From: Paractinoplanes rishiriensis
GTDB lineage: Bacteria > Actinomycetota > Actinomycetes > Mycobacteriales > Micromonosporaceae
Direction of reading: 5' to 3'
DNA: 64,000 nucleotides
Assembly: GCF_016862375.1 (NCBI RefSeq)
Contig: NZ_BOMV01000054.1
Span: 1 to 64,000, forward strand
The translations under genes and the position numbers were made by a program. The first letter of the stretch is position 1, and every line of letters starts with the position of its first letter. Of this stretch, positions 52,727 to 63,280 are shown one piece after another. The notes below the pieces were generated by a model. The model had not been told where the DNA came from, ran no database searches, and was given only the letters and a program-made list of their open reading frames with translations.

Positions 52727-53484
<758 letters not shown>

Positions 53485-53504
53485 CCCGACGGGAGAGAAG
53501 AACG

Positions 53505-54734
53505 ATGACGTTCGACGTGGCCCGGGTCCGTGCCGACTTCCCGATCCTGGATCGGGAGATCAACGGTCACCCGCTGGTGTACCTGGACAGCGCCAACACC
53601 TCGCAGAAACCGGTGCAGGTGCTCGACGCGGTGCGCGAGCACAGCGCGCGGCACAACGGCAACGTGTCCAGGTCGGTGCACACGCTCGGCACCGAGGCCA
53701 CCACGGCGTACGAGGGTGCCCGTGCGAAGATCGCGGCCTTCCTCAACGCCGGAACCCCCGACGAGATCGTCTTCACCAAGAACTCGACGGAGGCGCTCAA
53801 CCTCGTCGCGCACTCGGCCGGGCAGTACCTCAAGCTCGGCCCCGGCGACGAGATCGTGATCTCCGAGATGGAGCACCACTCGAACATCGTGCCGTGGCAG
53901 TTGCTGTGCGAGCGGACCGGCGCCACGCTGCGCTGGTTCGGGGTGACCGAGGATGGCCGGCTCGACGAGTCGAACCTGGACGAACTGGTCAACGAGCGCA
54001 CCAGGCTGATCTCCGTGGTGCACATGTCGAACGTGCTCGGCACGATCAACGACGTGTCCCGGATCGTCGCGCGGGCCCGGCACGTGGGCGCGCTGGTGAT
54101 GCTGGACAGCTCGCAGTCGGTGCCGCACCTGCCGGTCGACGTGCGGGCGCTCGGGGTCGACTTCATCGCGTTCACCGGGCACAAGATGCTCGGGCCGACC
54201 GGGATCGGGGTGCTCTGGGGGCGGTACTCGCTGCTCGCCCAGATGCCGCCGTTCCTCGGGGGCGGCTCGATGATCGAGACGGTCTCGATGGGCGGCACCA
54301 CGTATGCGGCCCCGCCGGCCCGCTTCGAGGCGGGCACGCCGCCGATCACCGAGGCGATCGGACTGGGCGCCGCGGTGGACTATCTCACTGCGCTGGGCAT
54401 GGCCGAGATCCACGAGCACGAGCAAGACATCACCTCGTACGCGTTGAAGACGCTGACCGACGTGCCGGGTGTCCGGATCTTCGGGCCGGCCACGCCGGAG
54501 GGGCGGGGCGGCACGGTGTCGTTCGCGGTCGACGGGGTACACCCGCACGACGTGGGGCAGATCCTGGATGCGCTCGGGGTGGAGGTGCGGGTGGGGCATC
54601 ATTGCGCCAAGCCGACCTGTGCCCGGTTCGGGGTGCCGGCCATGACGCGGGCCTCGTTCTACCTCTACACGACGACGGAGGAGATCGACGCGCTGGCGCG
54701 CGGGCTGGACCAGGTGCGGAAGGTGTTCGGCTGA
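53505..54734 (+). CDS. sufS: Cysteine desulfurase SufS
   Basis: A 409-residue PLP-dependent group II desulfurase that releases sulfur from cysteine. The PLP lysine is in FTGHKMLGPTGIG and the catalytic cysteine in RVGHHCAKPTCARF; the start IYLDSANTS is represented as VYLDSANTSQKP. Its sulfur passes to SufU, whose gene overlaps the stop. ATG 53505 is set by the ribosome-binding site GGGAGAGAAG. Confidence 0.97.
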   Translation: MTFDVARVRADFPILDREINGHPLVYLDSANTSQKPVQVLDAVREHSARHNGNVSRSVHTLGTEATTAYEGARAKIAAFLNAGTPDEIVFTKNSTEALNLVAHSAGQYLKLGPGDEIVISEMEHHSNIVPWQLLCERTGATLRWFGVTEDGRLDESNLDELVNERTRLISVVHMSNVLGTINDVSRIVARARHVGALVMLDSSQSVPHLPVDVRALGVDFIAFTGHKMLGPTGIGVLWGRYSLLAQMPPFLGGGSMIETVSMGGTTYAAPPARFEAGTPPITEAIGLGAAVDYLTALGMAEIHEHEQDITSYALKTLTDVPGVRIFGPATPEGRGGTVSFAVDGVHPHDVGQILDALGVEVRVGHHCAKPTCARFGVPAMTRASFYLYTTTEEIDALARGLDQVRKVFG

Positions 54735-55186
54735 TGCTCGAGGGCCTGTACCAGGAGATCATCCTGGACCATTACAAGAATCCGCACGGGCGGGGTTTGC
54801 GGTCGCCGTTCGACGGCGAGGCGCACCACGTGAACCCCACCTGCGGCGATGAGATCACGGTGCGGGTCCGCTCCAATTTTTCCGATATTTCGTACGATGG
54901 GCTGGGTTGTTCCATCAGCCAGGCGTCGGCTTCGGTGCTGCATGAGCTGCTGCTGGGGCGTACGGCCGCCGAGATCTCTTTGACTTACGACGCGTTCCTT
55001 TCTCTTATGCAGGGGCGCGGCCAGGTGGAGCCGGACGAGGACGTGCTCGGCGACGGAGTAGCCTTCGCCGGGGTCGCGAAGTTCCCGGCCCGGGTGAAAT
55101 GTGCGCTGCTGCCGTGGATGGCGTTCAAGGACGCCGCGGCGCGCGCCGGTGTGGACGTGGGCGTCAGCCCGGAGGTGAGAGCATGA
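54734..55186 (+). CDS. sufU: Sulfur-transfer scaffold protein SufU
   Basis: A 150-residue SufU. It starts LYQEIILDHYKNPHGRG and has the three conserved cysteines in NPTCGDE, GLGCSISQAS and RVKCALLPW, which with Asp bind zinc and accept persulfide from SufS. ATG 54734 shares its A with the sufS stop. sufT overlaps the end by 4 bp (ATGA). Confidence 0.95.
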   Translation: MLEGLYQEIILDHYKNPHGRGLRSPFDGEAHHVNPTCGDEITVRVRSNFSDISYDGLGCSISQASASVLHELLLGRTAAEISLTYDAFLSLMQGRGQVEPDEDVLGDGVAFAGVAKFPARVKCALLPWMAFKDAAARAGVDVGVSPEVRA

Positions 55187-55683
55187 CTGACAAGAGCCTC
55201 GACGAGACCCCCGCGTGGTTGGCCGAGGAACGGGCGGCTGCGGCGGAGGCCGGTACGCCGGTGGATACCTCCAAGTTGCCAGAGGTGTCGGCGCCGGCGT
55301 CTGTTACTTCAACTGATCCGGCCGAATCGGCCTCGGCCGTTCCGGCCTCCTCCGGGAAGAAGGCGTCGGTTGCCGACGTCGAGGAGGCGATGAAGGATGT
55401 CGTCGACCCCGAGCTCGGCATCAACGTGGTCGACCTCGGTCTGGTCTACGGCACCTACGTCGACGACGACAACATCGCCACCCTCGACATGACGCTGACC
55501 TCGGCGGCCTGCCCGCTGACCGACGTGATCGAGGACCAGACCCGCTCGGCGCTCACCACCGGCCCGGGCGGCGGTCTGGTCGACGACTTCCGGATCAACT
55601 GGGTGTGGCTGCCGCCGTGGGGCCCCGACAAGATCACGGACGACGGGCGCGAGCAGTTGCGGGCGCTCGGCTTTAATGTCTGA
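55183..55683 (+). CDS. sufT: MIP18/SufT-family Fe-S maturation protein
   Basis: A 166-residue protein. Residues about 65-166 are the DUF59/MIP18 domain with DVVDPELGINVVDLGLVYG and LTSAACPLTDVIE, the conserved Cys included, closing with WLPPWGPDKITDDGREQLRALGF. The first 60 residues are Ala/Ser/Pro-rich and look disordered, an extension seen in some actinobacteria. The family helps insert Fe-S clusters into target enzymes. It is the last gene of the coupled suf operon; homologues are called SufT. Confidence 0.92.
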   Translation: MTDKSLDETPAWLAEERAAAAEAGTPVDTSKLPEVSAPASVTSTDPAESASAVPASSGKKASVADVEEAMKDVVDPELGINVVDLGLVYGTYVDDDNIATLDMTLTSAACPLTDVIEDQTRSALTTGPGGGLVDDFRINWVWLPPWGPDKITDDGREQLRALGFNV

Positions 55684-55715
55684 ATCCTGTCGTACCCCGG
55701 TGATACAAACCGGGT

Positions 55716-56471
55716 ATGAGCGATACACCCGACTTTGATCAACTCCTGACCCTGGTCGACGAGCGGTCCGCGGCGTTGCGTGACGCCGCGGCCGTCGCGG
55801 CGGATCTCGACGGCCGGGTGCCCGGCTGCCCCGACTGGGACCTGCGCGACCTCGTCGCCCACCTCGGCAAGGTGCAACGGTTCTGGGCGCTGAACGTCGA
55901 ACGCGCCGATCCGTCCGGCCCGCCGACACCCGAGCAGCGCGGCGACCTCGAGCCGCACGGTGACCTGCTGGAGTGGTCGGCCGAGTCGACCGCCCTGCTG
56001 CTGGCCGCGCTGCGTGCGGCCGGTCCCGACCGGCCCGCATGGACCTGGTGGGGTGCTTCCTCGGCCCCGCTGACCGCCGGCGCGATCGCCCGCCACCAGA
56101 TGCAGGAGGCGGCCGTGCACGCGCGCGACGCCCAGGAGACGATCGGCAAGGCCGAGCCGCTCCCGGCCGCGGTCGCGGTCGACGCAGTGGCCGAGTTCAT
56201 CACGGTCGGCCTCGGCTCGATGGGCGCCTGGCCGCACCGCCCGGCCCGCATCGTGTTCACCGCGATCGAGGGCCCGGCCTGGACGCTCGACCTGTCACCC
56301 GACGGCGCCCGGCTCAACCCCGCGGCCGGCGGCGAGCCGGTGGCGACGGTGCACGGCTCGGCCAGCGATCTGGTGCTGGCGCTCTACAACCGGGTCCCGT
56401 TCGACACGCTCCGCGTCGACGGCGACCGCTCGGTGCTGGCCGAGTTGCAGGGGTGGAGCGACACCGAGTGA
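55716..56471 (+). CDS. Maleylpyruvate isomerase-family (MDMPI) protein
   Basis: A 251-residue protein of the mycothiol-dependent maleylpyruvate isomerase family. The N-terminal four-helix domain has VPGCPDWDLRDLVAHLGKVQRFW and HQMQEAAVHARDAQ, giving likely metal ligands; the C-terminal domain is the MDMPI_C sterol-carrier-like fold with ATVHGSASDLVLALYNR. Substrate unknown. ATG 55716 lies 6 nt after TACAAA, suggesting a leaderless message separate from suf. A second family member is at 19305 on the other strand. Confidence 0.88.
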   Translation: MSDTPDFDQLLTLVDERSAALRDAAAVAADLDGRVPGCPDWDLRDLVAHLGKVQRFWALNVERADPSGPPTPEQRGDLEPHGDLLEWSAESTALLLAALRAAGPDRPAWTWWGASSAPLTAGAIARHQMQEAAVHARDAQETIGKAEPLPAAVAVDAVAEFITVGLGSMGAWPHRPARIVFTAIEGPAWTLDLSPDGARLNPAAGGEPVATVHGSASDLVLALYNRVPFDTLRVDGDRSVLAELQGWSDTE

Positions 56472-56472
56472 G

Positions 56473-57165
56473 TCAGGTCGGCAGGTGGTCGATGGCGTTG
56501 TAGCGGACCAGTTCGAGCCTTCCGTCCCGCTCGACGAACTGGGAGATCGACGCGTTGCGGACGGTGCCCTCGGCGCGTTCCATGGCGATGACCTGGTCCC
56601 AGGTGAGCTGCTCGATGACGGCCCGCATCATCAACACGACGGCGTCGTGGGCGACCACCACGACCCGTTCGCCGGCGTGCTCCCGGTGCAGGTCGTCCAG
56701 GAACGAGCCGAGCCGCACCTCGATGTCCGCGAACGACTCACCGCCCGGCGGCACGTACCGGTATTCGCCGGCCTCGGAGCGCCGGGCGGCCTCATCCGGA
56801 TACCGTTGCGCGACCGCGGCCAGGGTGAGCAGCTCGAGGTCGCCCATCAGCCGGTCGACCAGCCGGTCGTCCGTGGTGGGCGCGGGCAGGGCGAGCCCCG
56901 ACGAGGAGGCGGCGATCTGCCAGGTCTCGCGCGCCCGCAGATAGGGCGACGTGATGACGACCTGCGGCAGTTGCTCCGCCGGCAGCGTCGTCAGCCAGGC
57001 ACCGACCGCCGCGGCCTGCTCCTCACCGAGTTCGGTGAGCGGCACCTCGGCATCCCGCCCGCTGATCGCCGCCTCAAGCAGCCCTTCGGCATTGGCCGCC
57101 GGAAACGCCACGTTGGCCAGACTCTGTCCATGCCGGACCAATATCAGCTCGGCCACCACACTCAT
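56473..57165 (-). CDS. Histidine phosphatase (phosphoglycerate mutase-like)
   Basis: A 230-residue branch 1 histidine phosphatase. The nucleophile motif is LILVRHGQSLAN, the second box is VVITSPYLRARETW, and the acid/base and second His lie near VVVVAHDAVVLMM. Substrate is unknown; the family includes sugar-phosphate and cofactor phosphatases. ATG 57165 lies 6 nt after TAGGCT on the minus strand, so it is probably leaderless. It is convergent with the MDMPI gene, the two stops being 1 bp apart. Confidence 0.9.
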   Translation of the reverse strand: MSVVAELILVRHGQSLANVAFPAANAEGLLEAAISGRDAEVPLTELGEEQAAAVGAWLTTLPAEQLPQVVITSPYLRARETWQIAASSSGLALPAPTTDDRLVDRLMGDLELLTLAAVAQRYPDEAARRSEAGEYRYVPPGGESFADIEVRLGSFLDDLHREHAGERVVVVAHDAVVLMMRAVIEQLTWDQVIAMERAEGTVRNASISQFVERDGRLELVRYNAIDHLPT

Positions 57166-57314
57166 GATCCGAGCCTATCCGCCCGCCCGCCAAACGCAGC
57201 CGCTGCCCGCGCCGCCCGCTGCCCGCGGTGGCCGCTGCCCGCGCCGCCCGCTGCGCCAGGTCGACCGCCGAAATTCGCTGGCCCCCGCCCGCTCCCCGCC
57301 GCCATGATGGCGCC

Positions 57315-57422
57315 GTGACCACGCCGAGCATCTTCCGCGCCGCCCCTGTCGCCGCCCCCGAGCGGGCCACGCGACAGCAGCGCGGCGCCACCGGAACGGC
57401 GGTCCGTCAGCAGCCGTCATGA
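57315..57422 (+). CDS. Possible 35-codon ORF coupled to the LysE gene
   Basis: A GTG-started frame encoding VTTPSIFRAAPVAAPERA and 17 more residues, ending in a TGA that overlaps the LysE-family ATG (ATGA). CATGAT lies 6 nt before the GTG, the leaderless spacing seen elsewhere here. No family is recognised. It could couple translation to the transporter gene, or simply be the open frame upstream. Confidence 0.35.
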   Translation: MTTPSIFRAAPVAAPERATRQQRGATGTAVRQQPS

Positions 57423-58012
57423 GCCCGGCGTTCCTGGCCGGCGTGGTCGCCGGCTATGGGGTGGCCGTGCCCGTGGGCGCCATCGGAGTCCTGATCGCGG
57501 GCCTGAGTGCGCGCACCTCCTTGCGGGTGGGCGCCGCCGCGGGCATGGGCGCCGCGACCGCGGACGGGATCTACGCGCTGATCGCGGTGGCCGGCGGAGC
57601 CGCCGTGGCCGGCCTGATCGCCCCGGTGGCCACCCCGCTGCGCTGGCTGGCCGCGGCCGTCCTGCTGGTACTGGCCGCGGTGACCGCTCGGAGCGCCTTC
57701 CGAACTCCGGACGCCGCCCGCCCTGAGCGCCCCACCACAGCGCTGCGCGCCTACCTGGGGATTCTGGGCCTGACCCTGCTCAACCCGGCCACCGTGATCT
57801 ATTTCGCCGCCCTGGTCCTGGGCGGCGCCGGCGAGGGAGGCGGCGCCTGGTTCGTGGCGGGCGCGTTTCTGGCCTCGGCAAGCTGGCAACTGCTGGTGGC
57901 GGGTGGCGGCTCCCTGATCGGCCGCCTGTTGACCGGCCCCCGAGGCCGGATGGTCACCGCCCTGGTCTCCAGCGCGGTGATAGCCGTCCTGGCCATCCAC
58001 ATCCTGGCGTGA
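57419..58012 (+). CDS. LysE/RhtB-family exporter
   Basis: A 197-residue transporter with about six membrane helices. It starts FLAGVVAGYGVAVPVGAIGVLIAGLSARTS, matching the GxxxPGP-like first-helix region of LysE proteins, and has LTLLNPATVIYFAALV with the conserved NP in the second half. Members export amino acids or related cations and metabolites. ATG 57419 overlaps a small upstream frame. Substrate unknown. Confidence 0.87.
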   Translation: MSPAFLAGVVAGYGVAVPVGAIGVLIAGLSARTSLRVGAAAGMGAATADGIYALIAVAGGAAVAGLIAPVATPLRWLAAAVLLVLAAVTARSAFRTPDAARPERPTTALRAYLGILGLTLLNPATVIYFAALVLGGAGEGGGAWFVAGAFLASASWQLLVAGGGSLIGRLLTGPRGRMVTALVSSAVIAVLAIHILA

Positions 58013-58549
58013 CACCAACGCCGACGACCGCCGGCCCTACCATCCACAGTTGCCGATGCGGAGCACCATCGCAGCCTTGTCGTCCCGTGAGGCGGCAGCC
58101 GCCGGGCACGAAGGACAGGTGAGTGGTGGCCACCGGAGAACCTATCCGATAAATAGTGCTTTAGCCGGATGCCGAGGGGTCGCGAGGGCCAGATATTGGC
58201 GAACTACGGTCATCGCCGAACTGTCATCGCCGAACAGCAGATCGATAGCATCGCGTCGCGGACAAGCGCCAGCGGTGGACGTGGGCCGGAAGCCGATCGC
58301 CACCGCCACGCGGCTAAACGCCCTGGTCTGTTTCGCCGCAGGGATCGCGCAGGCCCGGCCGCCACGGGACGGCGCTGCGAGCGGTCGCGCTCGGCTTGGC
58401 CGCCAAGGCCTGGACGAGCACCAGTACTGCCGGGCGGGACTGCCGACCGGTACGAACCGGTCGGCAAGCTTGACATCGCGGCTCCACCGCACCATGCAGA
58501 AGACTCACCCGGGGTGAATGCGAAGGTCCGCCCGGCCGCCTCGGGGAGG
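58013..58549. other. Intergenic region between convergent genes
   Basis: About 540 bp, less GC-rich around 58140-58260, without a believable gene. It contains repeated GTCATCGCCGAAC-type words at 58201-58236 (three GAAC-started units). Frames on both strands lack homology and ribosome-binding sites. It may be a decayed gene, but no family is recognisable. Confidence 0.5.
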
Positions 58550-59176
58550 TCAGCGGGGCTCGGGGCGGATGACTTTCGGAGCGTTGTAGTCCGCATTGTC
58601 TAGGACGACGGTGGCTCGGGACTGGGGGCTGCACGCGGCGAAGTACAAGCGCTGGGCCTGCACGTAGCGGCGCAGTGATGGGTCTGACGGGTCGGGGGCG
58701 CAGCCGTCTCGGAGGGACATGCGGCGTGCCGTTTCGGTGAAAGGGACCTCCAGGAAGACGGAGAAATCCCAGGCGCCGGCCAACTCGTCTCGGTGCAGGA
58801 ACAGGCCGTCGACCAGCAGGATGGCCTCCGGTGTTGCGGTCTGCAGCGGTGGGGTCAGGACGGCGTCGGTGGTCAGGTCGTGGGCGGCGGGGCGGTAGTG
58901 CCGGGAACCGCCCGGGGCGAACGGCGTCAACACGTCGGTGCGGAAGCGGGCGTAGTTGAAGCTGTCCAGCCAGAAGCCCTCGGGCGAGTCGCGGCCGCGG
59001 CGGTAGCGGATTTCGCGCACGTGGTGGAAGTCGTCTAGAGAGATCCGGACCACCACATCGCCGCGGGCGCGCAACGACTCGGCAAGGCGGTCGGCGAACA
59101 CCGTCTTGCCGGCGCCGTCGGGGCCGTCGATCGCCACCCGGGCTCCCGCGGCTATGTGATCGAGGATGACTTTCAC
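58550..59176 (-). CDS. Uridine kinase-like P-loop protein
   Basis: A 208-residue P-loop kinase of the uridine kinase/PRK type. Walker A is VAIDGPDGAGKTVFADRLAE, followed by VRISLDDFHHVREIRY, DSFNY and ILLVDGLFLHRDEL (Walker B-like), with a LID-like Arg-rich FTETARRMSLRDG. It should phosphorylate a nucleoside or similar alcohol. GTG 59176 overlaps the stop of the AlkD gene by 4 bp, so the two are translated together though functionally unrelated on the face of it. Confidence 0.85.
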   Translation of the reverse strand: MKVILDHIAAGARVAIDGPDGAGKTVFADRLAESLRARGDVVVRISLDDFHHVREIRYRRGRDSPEGFWLDSFNYARFRTDVLTPFAPGGSRHYRPAAHDLTTDAVLTPPLQTATPEAILLVDGLFLHRDELAGAWDFSVFLEVPFTETARRMSLRDGCAPDPSDPSLRRYVQAQRLYFAACSPQSRATVVLDNADYNAPKVIRPEPR

Positions 59177-59847
59177 AGGTGTTTGGTGGCCTCTCGGACG
59201 GAGAGCGGCGACAACGTCGTGCCGGCTACGAACTCGCGTACCGCCGAGGGGTCGGTGCGGGCGTACTGGCGCAGCGCCCAGCCGATCGCCTTGCGTACGA
59301 AGAAATCTTGGTGTTTTGCCTGGTGGGTGCAGTATGCGAAGAGGCGGTCGGTGTCGGTCTGGTCGGCGTAGTGGAGTTGGTGCAGGATCGCGGTGCGGAC
59401 CAGCCACATGTTGTCGTGGCGGGACCAGGCGTCGATCTCGGGCAAAAGCGAGGGATGGCGGCGCACGAGGTCGCCGACGAATCGGGTGGCCAGCGGGTCG
59501 ACGGTGTCCCACCAGGATTTGGTGGTGATCAGAGTGCGGGCGTTTTCCAGGAAGCCGGCGCTCGCGACGCGTTGGTGTTTGCGCAGGTAGTCGCAGGCGA
59601 AGTAGTGGAATTCGCGCTGCGGGCGGGACCAGCAGGCGTCCGCGATCTGGGCCAGCTCCGGTGCGGTGGGTGCGGGCAGGCCGGCCATCGCGGTGCGGGC
59701 CAGGCTGCGCAGCGCCGGCGACGGGACGCCGAAGAACGGGAACTGGCCGCGCATGTAGGCCGCCATGGCCTCGGCTCGCACCGGGTCGCGGGTGGTCGAG
59801 AAGCCGCTGTCGAGCCGCGCCAGCAGGAGGGCCGGCAGGTCTGTCAC
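59173..59847 (-). CDS. AlkD-type DNA alkylation repair glycosylase
   Basis: A 224-residue ARM/HEAT-like repeat protein of the DNA alkylation repair family. It has the AlkD active-site residues: Trp and Asp in TKSWWDTVD and Arg in WLVRTAIL; the helical repeats include REFHYFACDYLRKH and FVRKAIGWALRQY. It removes cationic alkylated bases. The start is uncertain: GTG 59847 or ATG 59856. The former sits 7 nt after CAGGAT, which is 8 nt from TTGTCAGAC, a PafBC-like spacing; the latter sits 6 nt after TACGGT. The kinase gene overlaps its end. Confidence 0.88.
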   Translation of the reverse strand: MTDLPALLLARLDSGFSTTRDPVRAEAMAAYMRGQFPFFGVPSPALRSLARTAMAGLPAPTAPELAQIADACWSRPQREFHYFACDYLRKHQRVASAGFLENARTLITTKSWWDTVDPLATRFVGDLVRRHPSLLPEIDAWSRHDNMWLVRTAILHQLHYADQTDTDRLFAYCTHQAKHQDFFVRKAIGWALRQYARTDPSAVREFVAGTTLSPLSVREATKHL

Positions 59848-59854
59848 ACCCGGC

Positions 59855-59877
59855 ATCCTGCCACCGTAGTCTGACAA
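59855..59877 (-). promoter_or_regulatory. Candidate PafBC-type promoter of the AlkD gene
   Basis: On the minus strand TTGTCAGAC (59877-59869), 8 nt, CAGGAT (59860-59855). The upstream box matches TTGTCRGTG at seven of nine positions; the -10 starts with C instead of T. An alternative -10, TACGGT, directly abuts the box, so this assignment is tentative. Confidence 0.4.
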
Positions 59878-59879
59878 GA

Positions 59880-60512
59880 ATGGGTGAGCGCGCGGCGGCG
59901 GGCGGCGGGAAATGGGTGGATGTCGCCCCGGAACGGCTGCCTCGGTGGCTGGAAAACTTCGTGACCCGGCACGGGGCGTACCGCGAAGAGGGGTTGACCT
60001 TGATCGCGGCGGACGGTGCCTCGGCGGAGTGGCAGACGCCGCCGGGTGGCGAGCCGGCCGGCACGATGGCCGAGTTGATCCGCGTCGCTCAGGAGCCGCG
60101 GCGGCTGGGGTTGCTGCTGGCGCGCAAGGGTGCGGTCGCGGTGGGGATCGCGGACGGCGCCGAGCTCGTGGTGTCCAAGGTGGACACGCACTATGTGCAG
60201 GGGCGGACGGCGGCGGGTGGCTGGTCCCAGCAGCGCTTCGCGCGCCGCCGGGACAATCAGGCCAAAGCGGCTGCTGCCGATGGTGCCGGCATTGTGGGGC
60301 GCCTTCTTCTTTCGGAGGTACGTACGCTCGCCGCCCTCATCACCGGCGGCGACCGTTCCGCGGTCGACGCGATCCTGTCATCGCCCACCCTGGCGCCGCT
60401 GGGCCGGCTGCGCTCGGAACGTTTCCTGGACGTGCCCGAGCCCCGGCATGCGGTGCTGGTGTCCGCGGTGGCCGGGGCCCGGGCGGTGTCGGTGCTGGTG
60501 CGGGAGCCATGA
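59880..60512 (+). CDS. acVLRF1-type peptidyl-tRNA hydrolase
   Basis: A 210-residue protein resembling the actinobacterial Vms1-like release factor 1 family, whose eukaryotic relatives (Vms1/ANKZF1) cut peptidyl-tRNA on stalled 60S subunits. The eRF1-like domain carries the loop AGGWSQQRFARRRDNQ, with the catalytic Gln of the family, and continues LLLSEVRTLAALITGGDR. It would rescue obstructed large subunits. ATG 59880 lies 7 nt after TAGTCT, consistent with leaderless expression, and is divergent from the AlkD gene. Confidence 0.85.
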   Translation: MGERAAAGGGKWVDVAPERLPRWLENFVTRHGAYREEGLTLIAADGASAEWQTPPGGEPAGTMAELIRVAQEPRRLGLLLARKGAVAVGIADGAELVVSKVDTHYVQGRTAAGGWSQQRFARRRDNQAKAAAADGAGIVGRLLLSEVRTLAALITGGDRSAVDAILSSPTLAPLGRLRSERFLDVPEPRHAVLVSAVAGARAVSVLVREP

Positions 60513-60528
60513 TCAGCCCGCGCCTCGA

Positions 60529-61464
60529 TTAGCCGGCACTGCTGACCGCGCCGGGGGCGAAGGTGTCGCAGGAGTCGGGGCTGCCGGACTTGTAGCCGAC
60601 GCTGAACCACTTCTGCCGGTCGGCGGCGGTGCCGTGGGTGAACTCCTCGGGGTTGACCGGGTTGCCGCTGCGCTTCTGGAGCACGTCGTCGCCGATCTTG
60701 CCGGCGGTGTCGATGCCCTCGTTGATGTCCTGGACGGTCAGGCTCTTGAAGATCTGCTGGCCGTTGTCGGACTTGGTGTCGGTCGCCGCCTTGGCCCAGG
60801 TCCCGGCGTAGCAGTCGGCCTGGAGTTCCAGCTTGACCGACAGCAGGTTCTGCTCCGCCTTGCTGGCGCCCTGCTGGGCCTTGCGCATCTTGGCCTCGGT
60901 GCCGACCAGGTCCTGCATGCGGTGGCCGTACTCATGGGCGAGCACGTACGGCTGGGCGAACTGGCCCGGCGCGTCGAGCTGCTTGGCGAGGACCTCGTAG
61001 AAGGTCAGGTCGATGTACACCTGGTCGTCCGCGGGGCAGTAGAACGGTCCGACCCCGCTGTCCGCGGCGCCGCACGCCGTGCGTACCCCCTGAGAGAAAA
61101 AGACGGTCTTGGCCGGGGTGTACTCGCGGCCGAAGTATTGCGGGGTGGCCTTCTCCCAGTAGTCCTGGATCGAGTTGACATACAGCGTGTTGCGGCAGTC
61201 CAACTGGTCGAGGGCGGACTCCTTGTTGCTGCATTTCTGCTGAAGGCTGGTGTTGTCGCCGGTCTGTTCACCGCCGTCGCCGCCGAGGGTGTTCACGCCG
61301 AAATAACCGCCGGCCACGGCAAGCACCAGGAAAATGATGACGCCGACGATTCCGCCGCCGCCGATGGGGATCGGCAGGCCGCCGATGCCGCCACCGCCGC
61401 CGCCCGAGCCGCGCCGATCGTCGATCTGACTGGTGTCGATGTCAGCGTTCTCGTTGAGTTCCAT
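60529..61464 (-). CDS. YpfJ/KPN_02809-family neutral zinc metallopeptidase
   Basis: A 311-residue membrane-anchored protease. A Gly-rich cytoplasmic start (GSGGGGGGIGG) leads into one transmembrane helix (IVGVIIFLVLAVAGGYFGV). The extracytoplasmic domain has FFSQGVRTACG, GPFYCPADDQVYIDLTFYEVL and the zincin motif VLAHEYGHRMQ, with LELQADCYAGTWA supplying the third ligand. Substrates are unknown. ATG 61464 has GAGG upstream. It is convergent with acVLRF1, the two genes ending 16 bp apart. Confidence 0.9.
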   Translation of the reverse strand: MELNENADIDTSQIDDRRGSGGGGGGIGGLPIPIGGGGIVGVIIFLVLAVAGGYFGVNTLGGDGGEQTGDNTSLQQKCSNKESALDQLDCRNTLYVNSIQDYWEKATPQYFGREYTPAKTVFFSQGVRTACGAADSGVGPFYCPADDQVYIDLTFYEVLAKQLDAPGQFAQPYVLAHEYGHRMQDLVGTEAKMRKAQQGASKAEQNLLSVKLELQADCYAGTWAKAATDTKSDNGQQIFKSLTVQDINEGIDTAGKIGDDVLQKRSGNPVNPEEFTHGTAADRQKWFSVGYKSGSPDSCDTFAPGAVSSAG

Positions 61465-61559
61465 GTCATCCTCACTCAAGGCCACGAGCCCACGTGTCCC
61501 GGGCGGATACCCGATGATCTTGATCGTTAATCGATTGGGAGGCAGAGGCGAGTGCCCGG

Positions 61560-61630
61560 TAGTATGGCGACGTGCTGCTCTGCGAAGGCTGACCTGCCCC
61601 GCGCCGACCACTAGTTGGCCGGCGCTTTCG
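61560..61630 (+). promoter_or_regulatory. Leader with short ORFs and a terminator-like hairpin before the ABC-F gene
   Basis: TAGTAT (61560-61565) lies 6 nt before GTG 61572, opening the short frame VLLCEG. An overlapping ATG at 61564 opens MATCCSAKADLPRADH, ending at 61614. GCGCCGACCA (61601-61610) and TGGCCGGCGC (61616-61625) form a hairpin with one mismatch, followed by TTTCG; a competing CGAAGGC/GCTTTCG pairing overlaps it. This layout resembles ribosome-controlled attenuators of ABC-F resistance genes. Confidence 0.45.
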
Positions 61631-61675
61631 TGTGCCCGGAGTCAGCCCTTCTTCCTCGAGAGCGAGCGAGCAATC

Positions 61676-63280
<1,605 letters not shown>

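Noticed and set aside
58210..58596. Frames on both strands between the LysE and kinase genes
   Set aside because: No domain, no ribosome-binding site and mutual overlap; at most a decayed gene.
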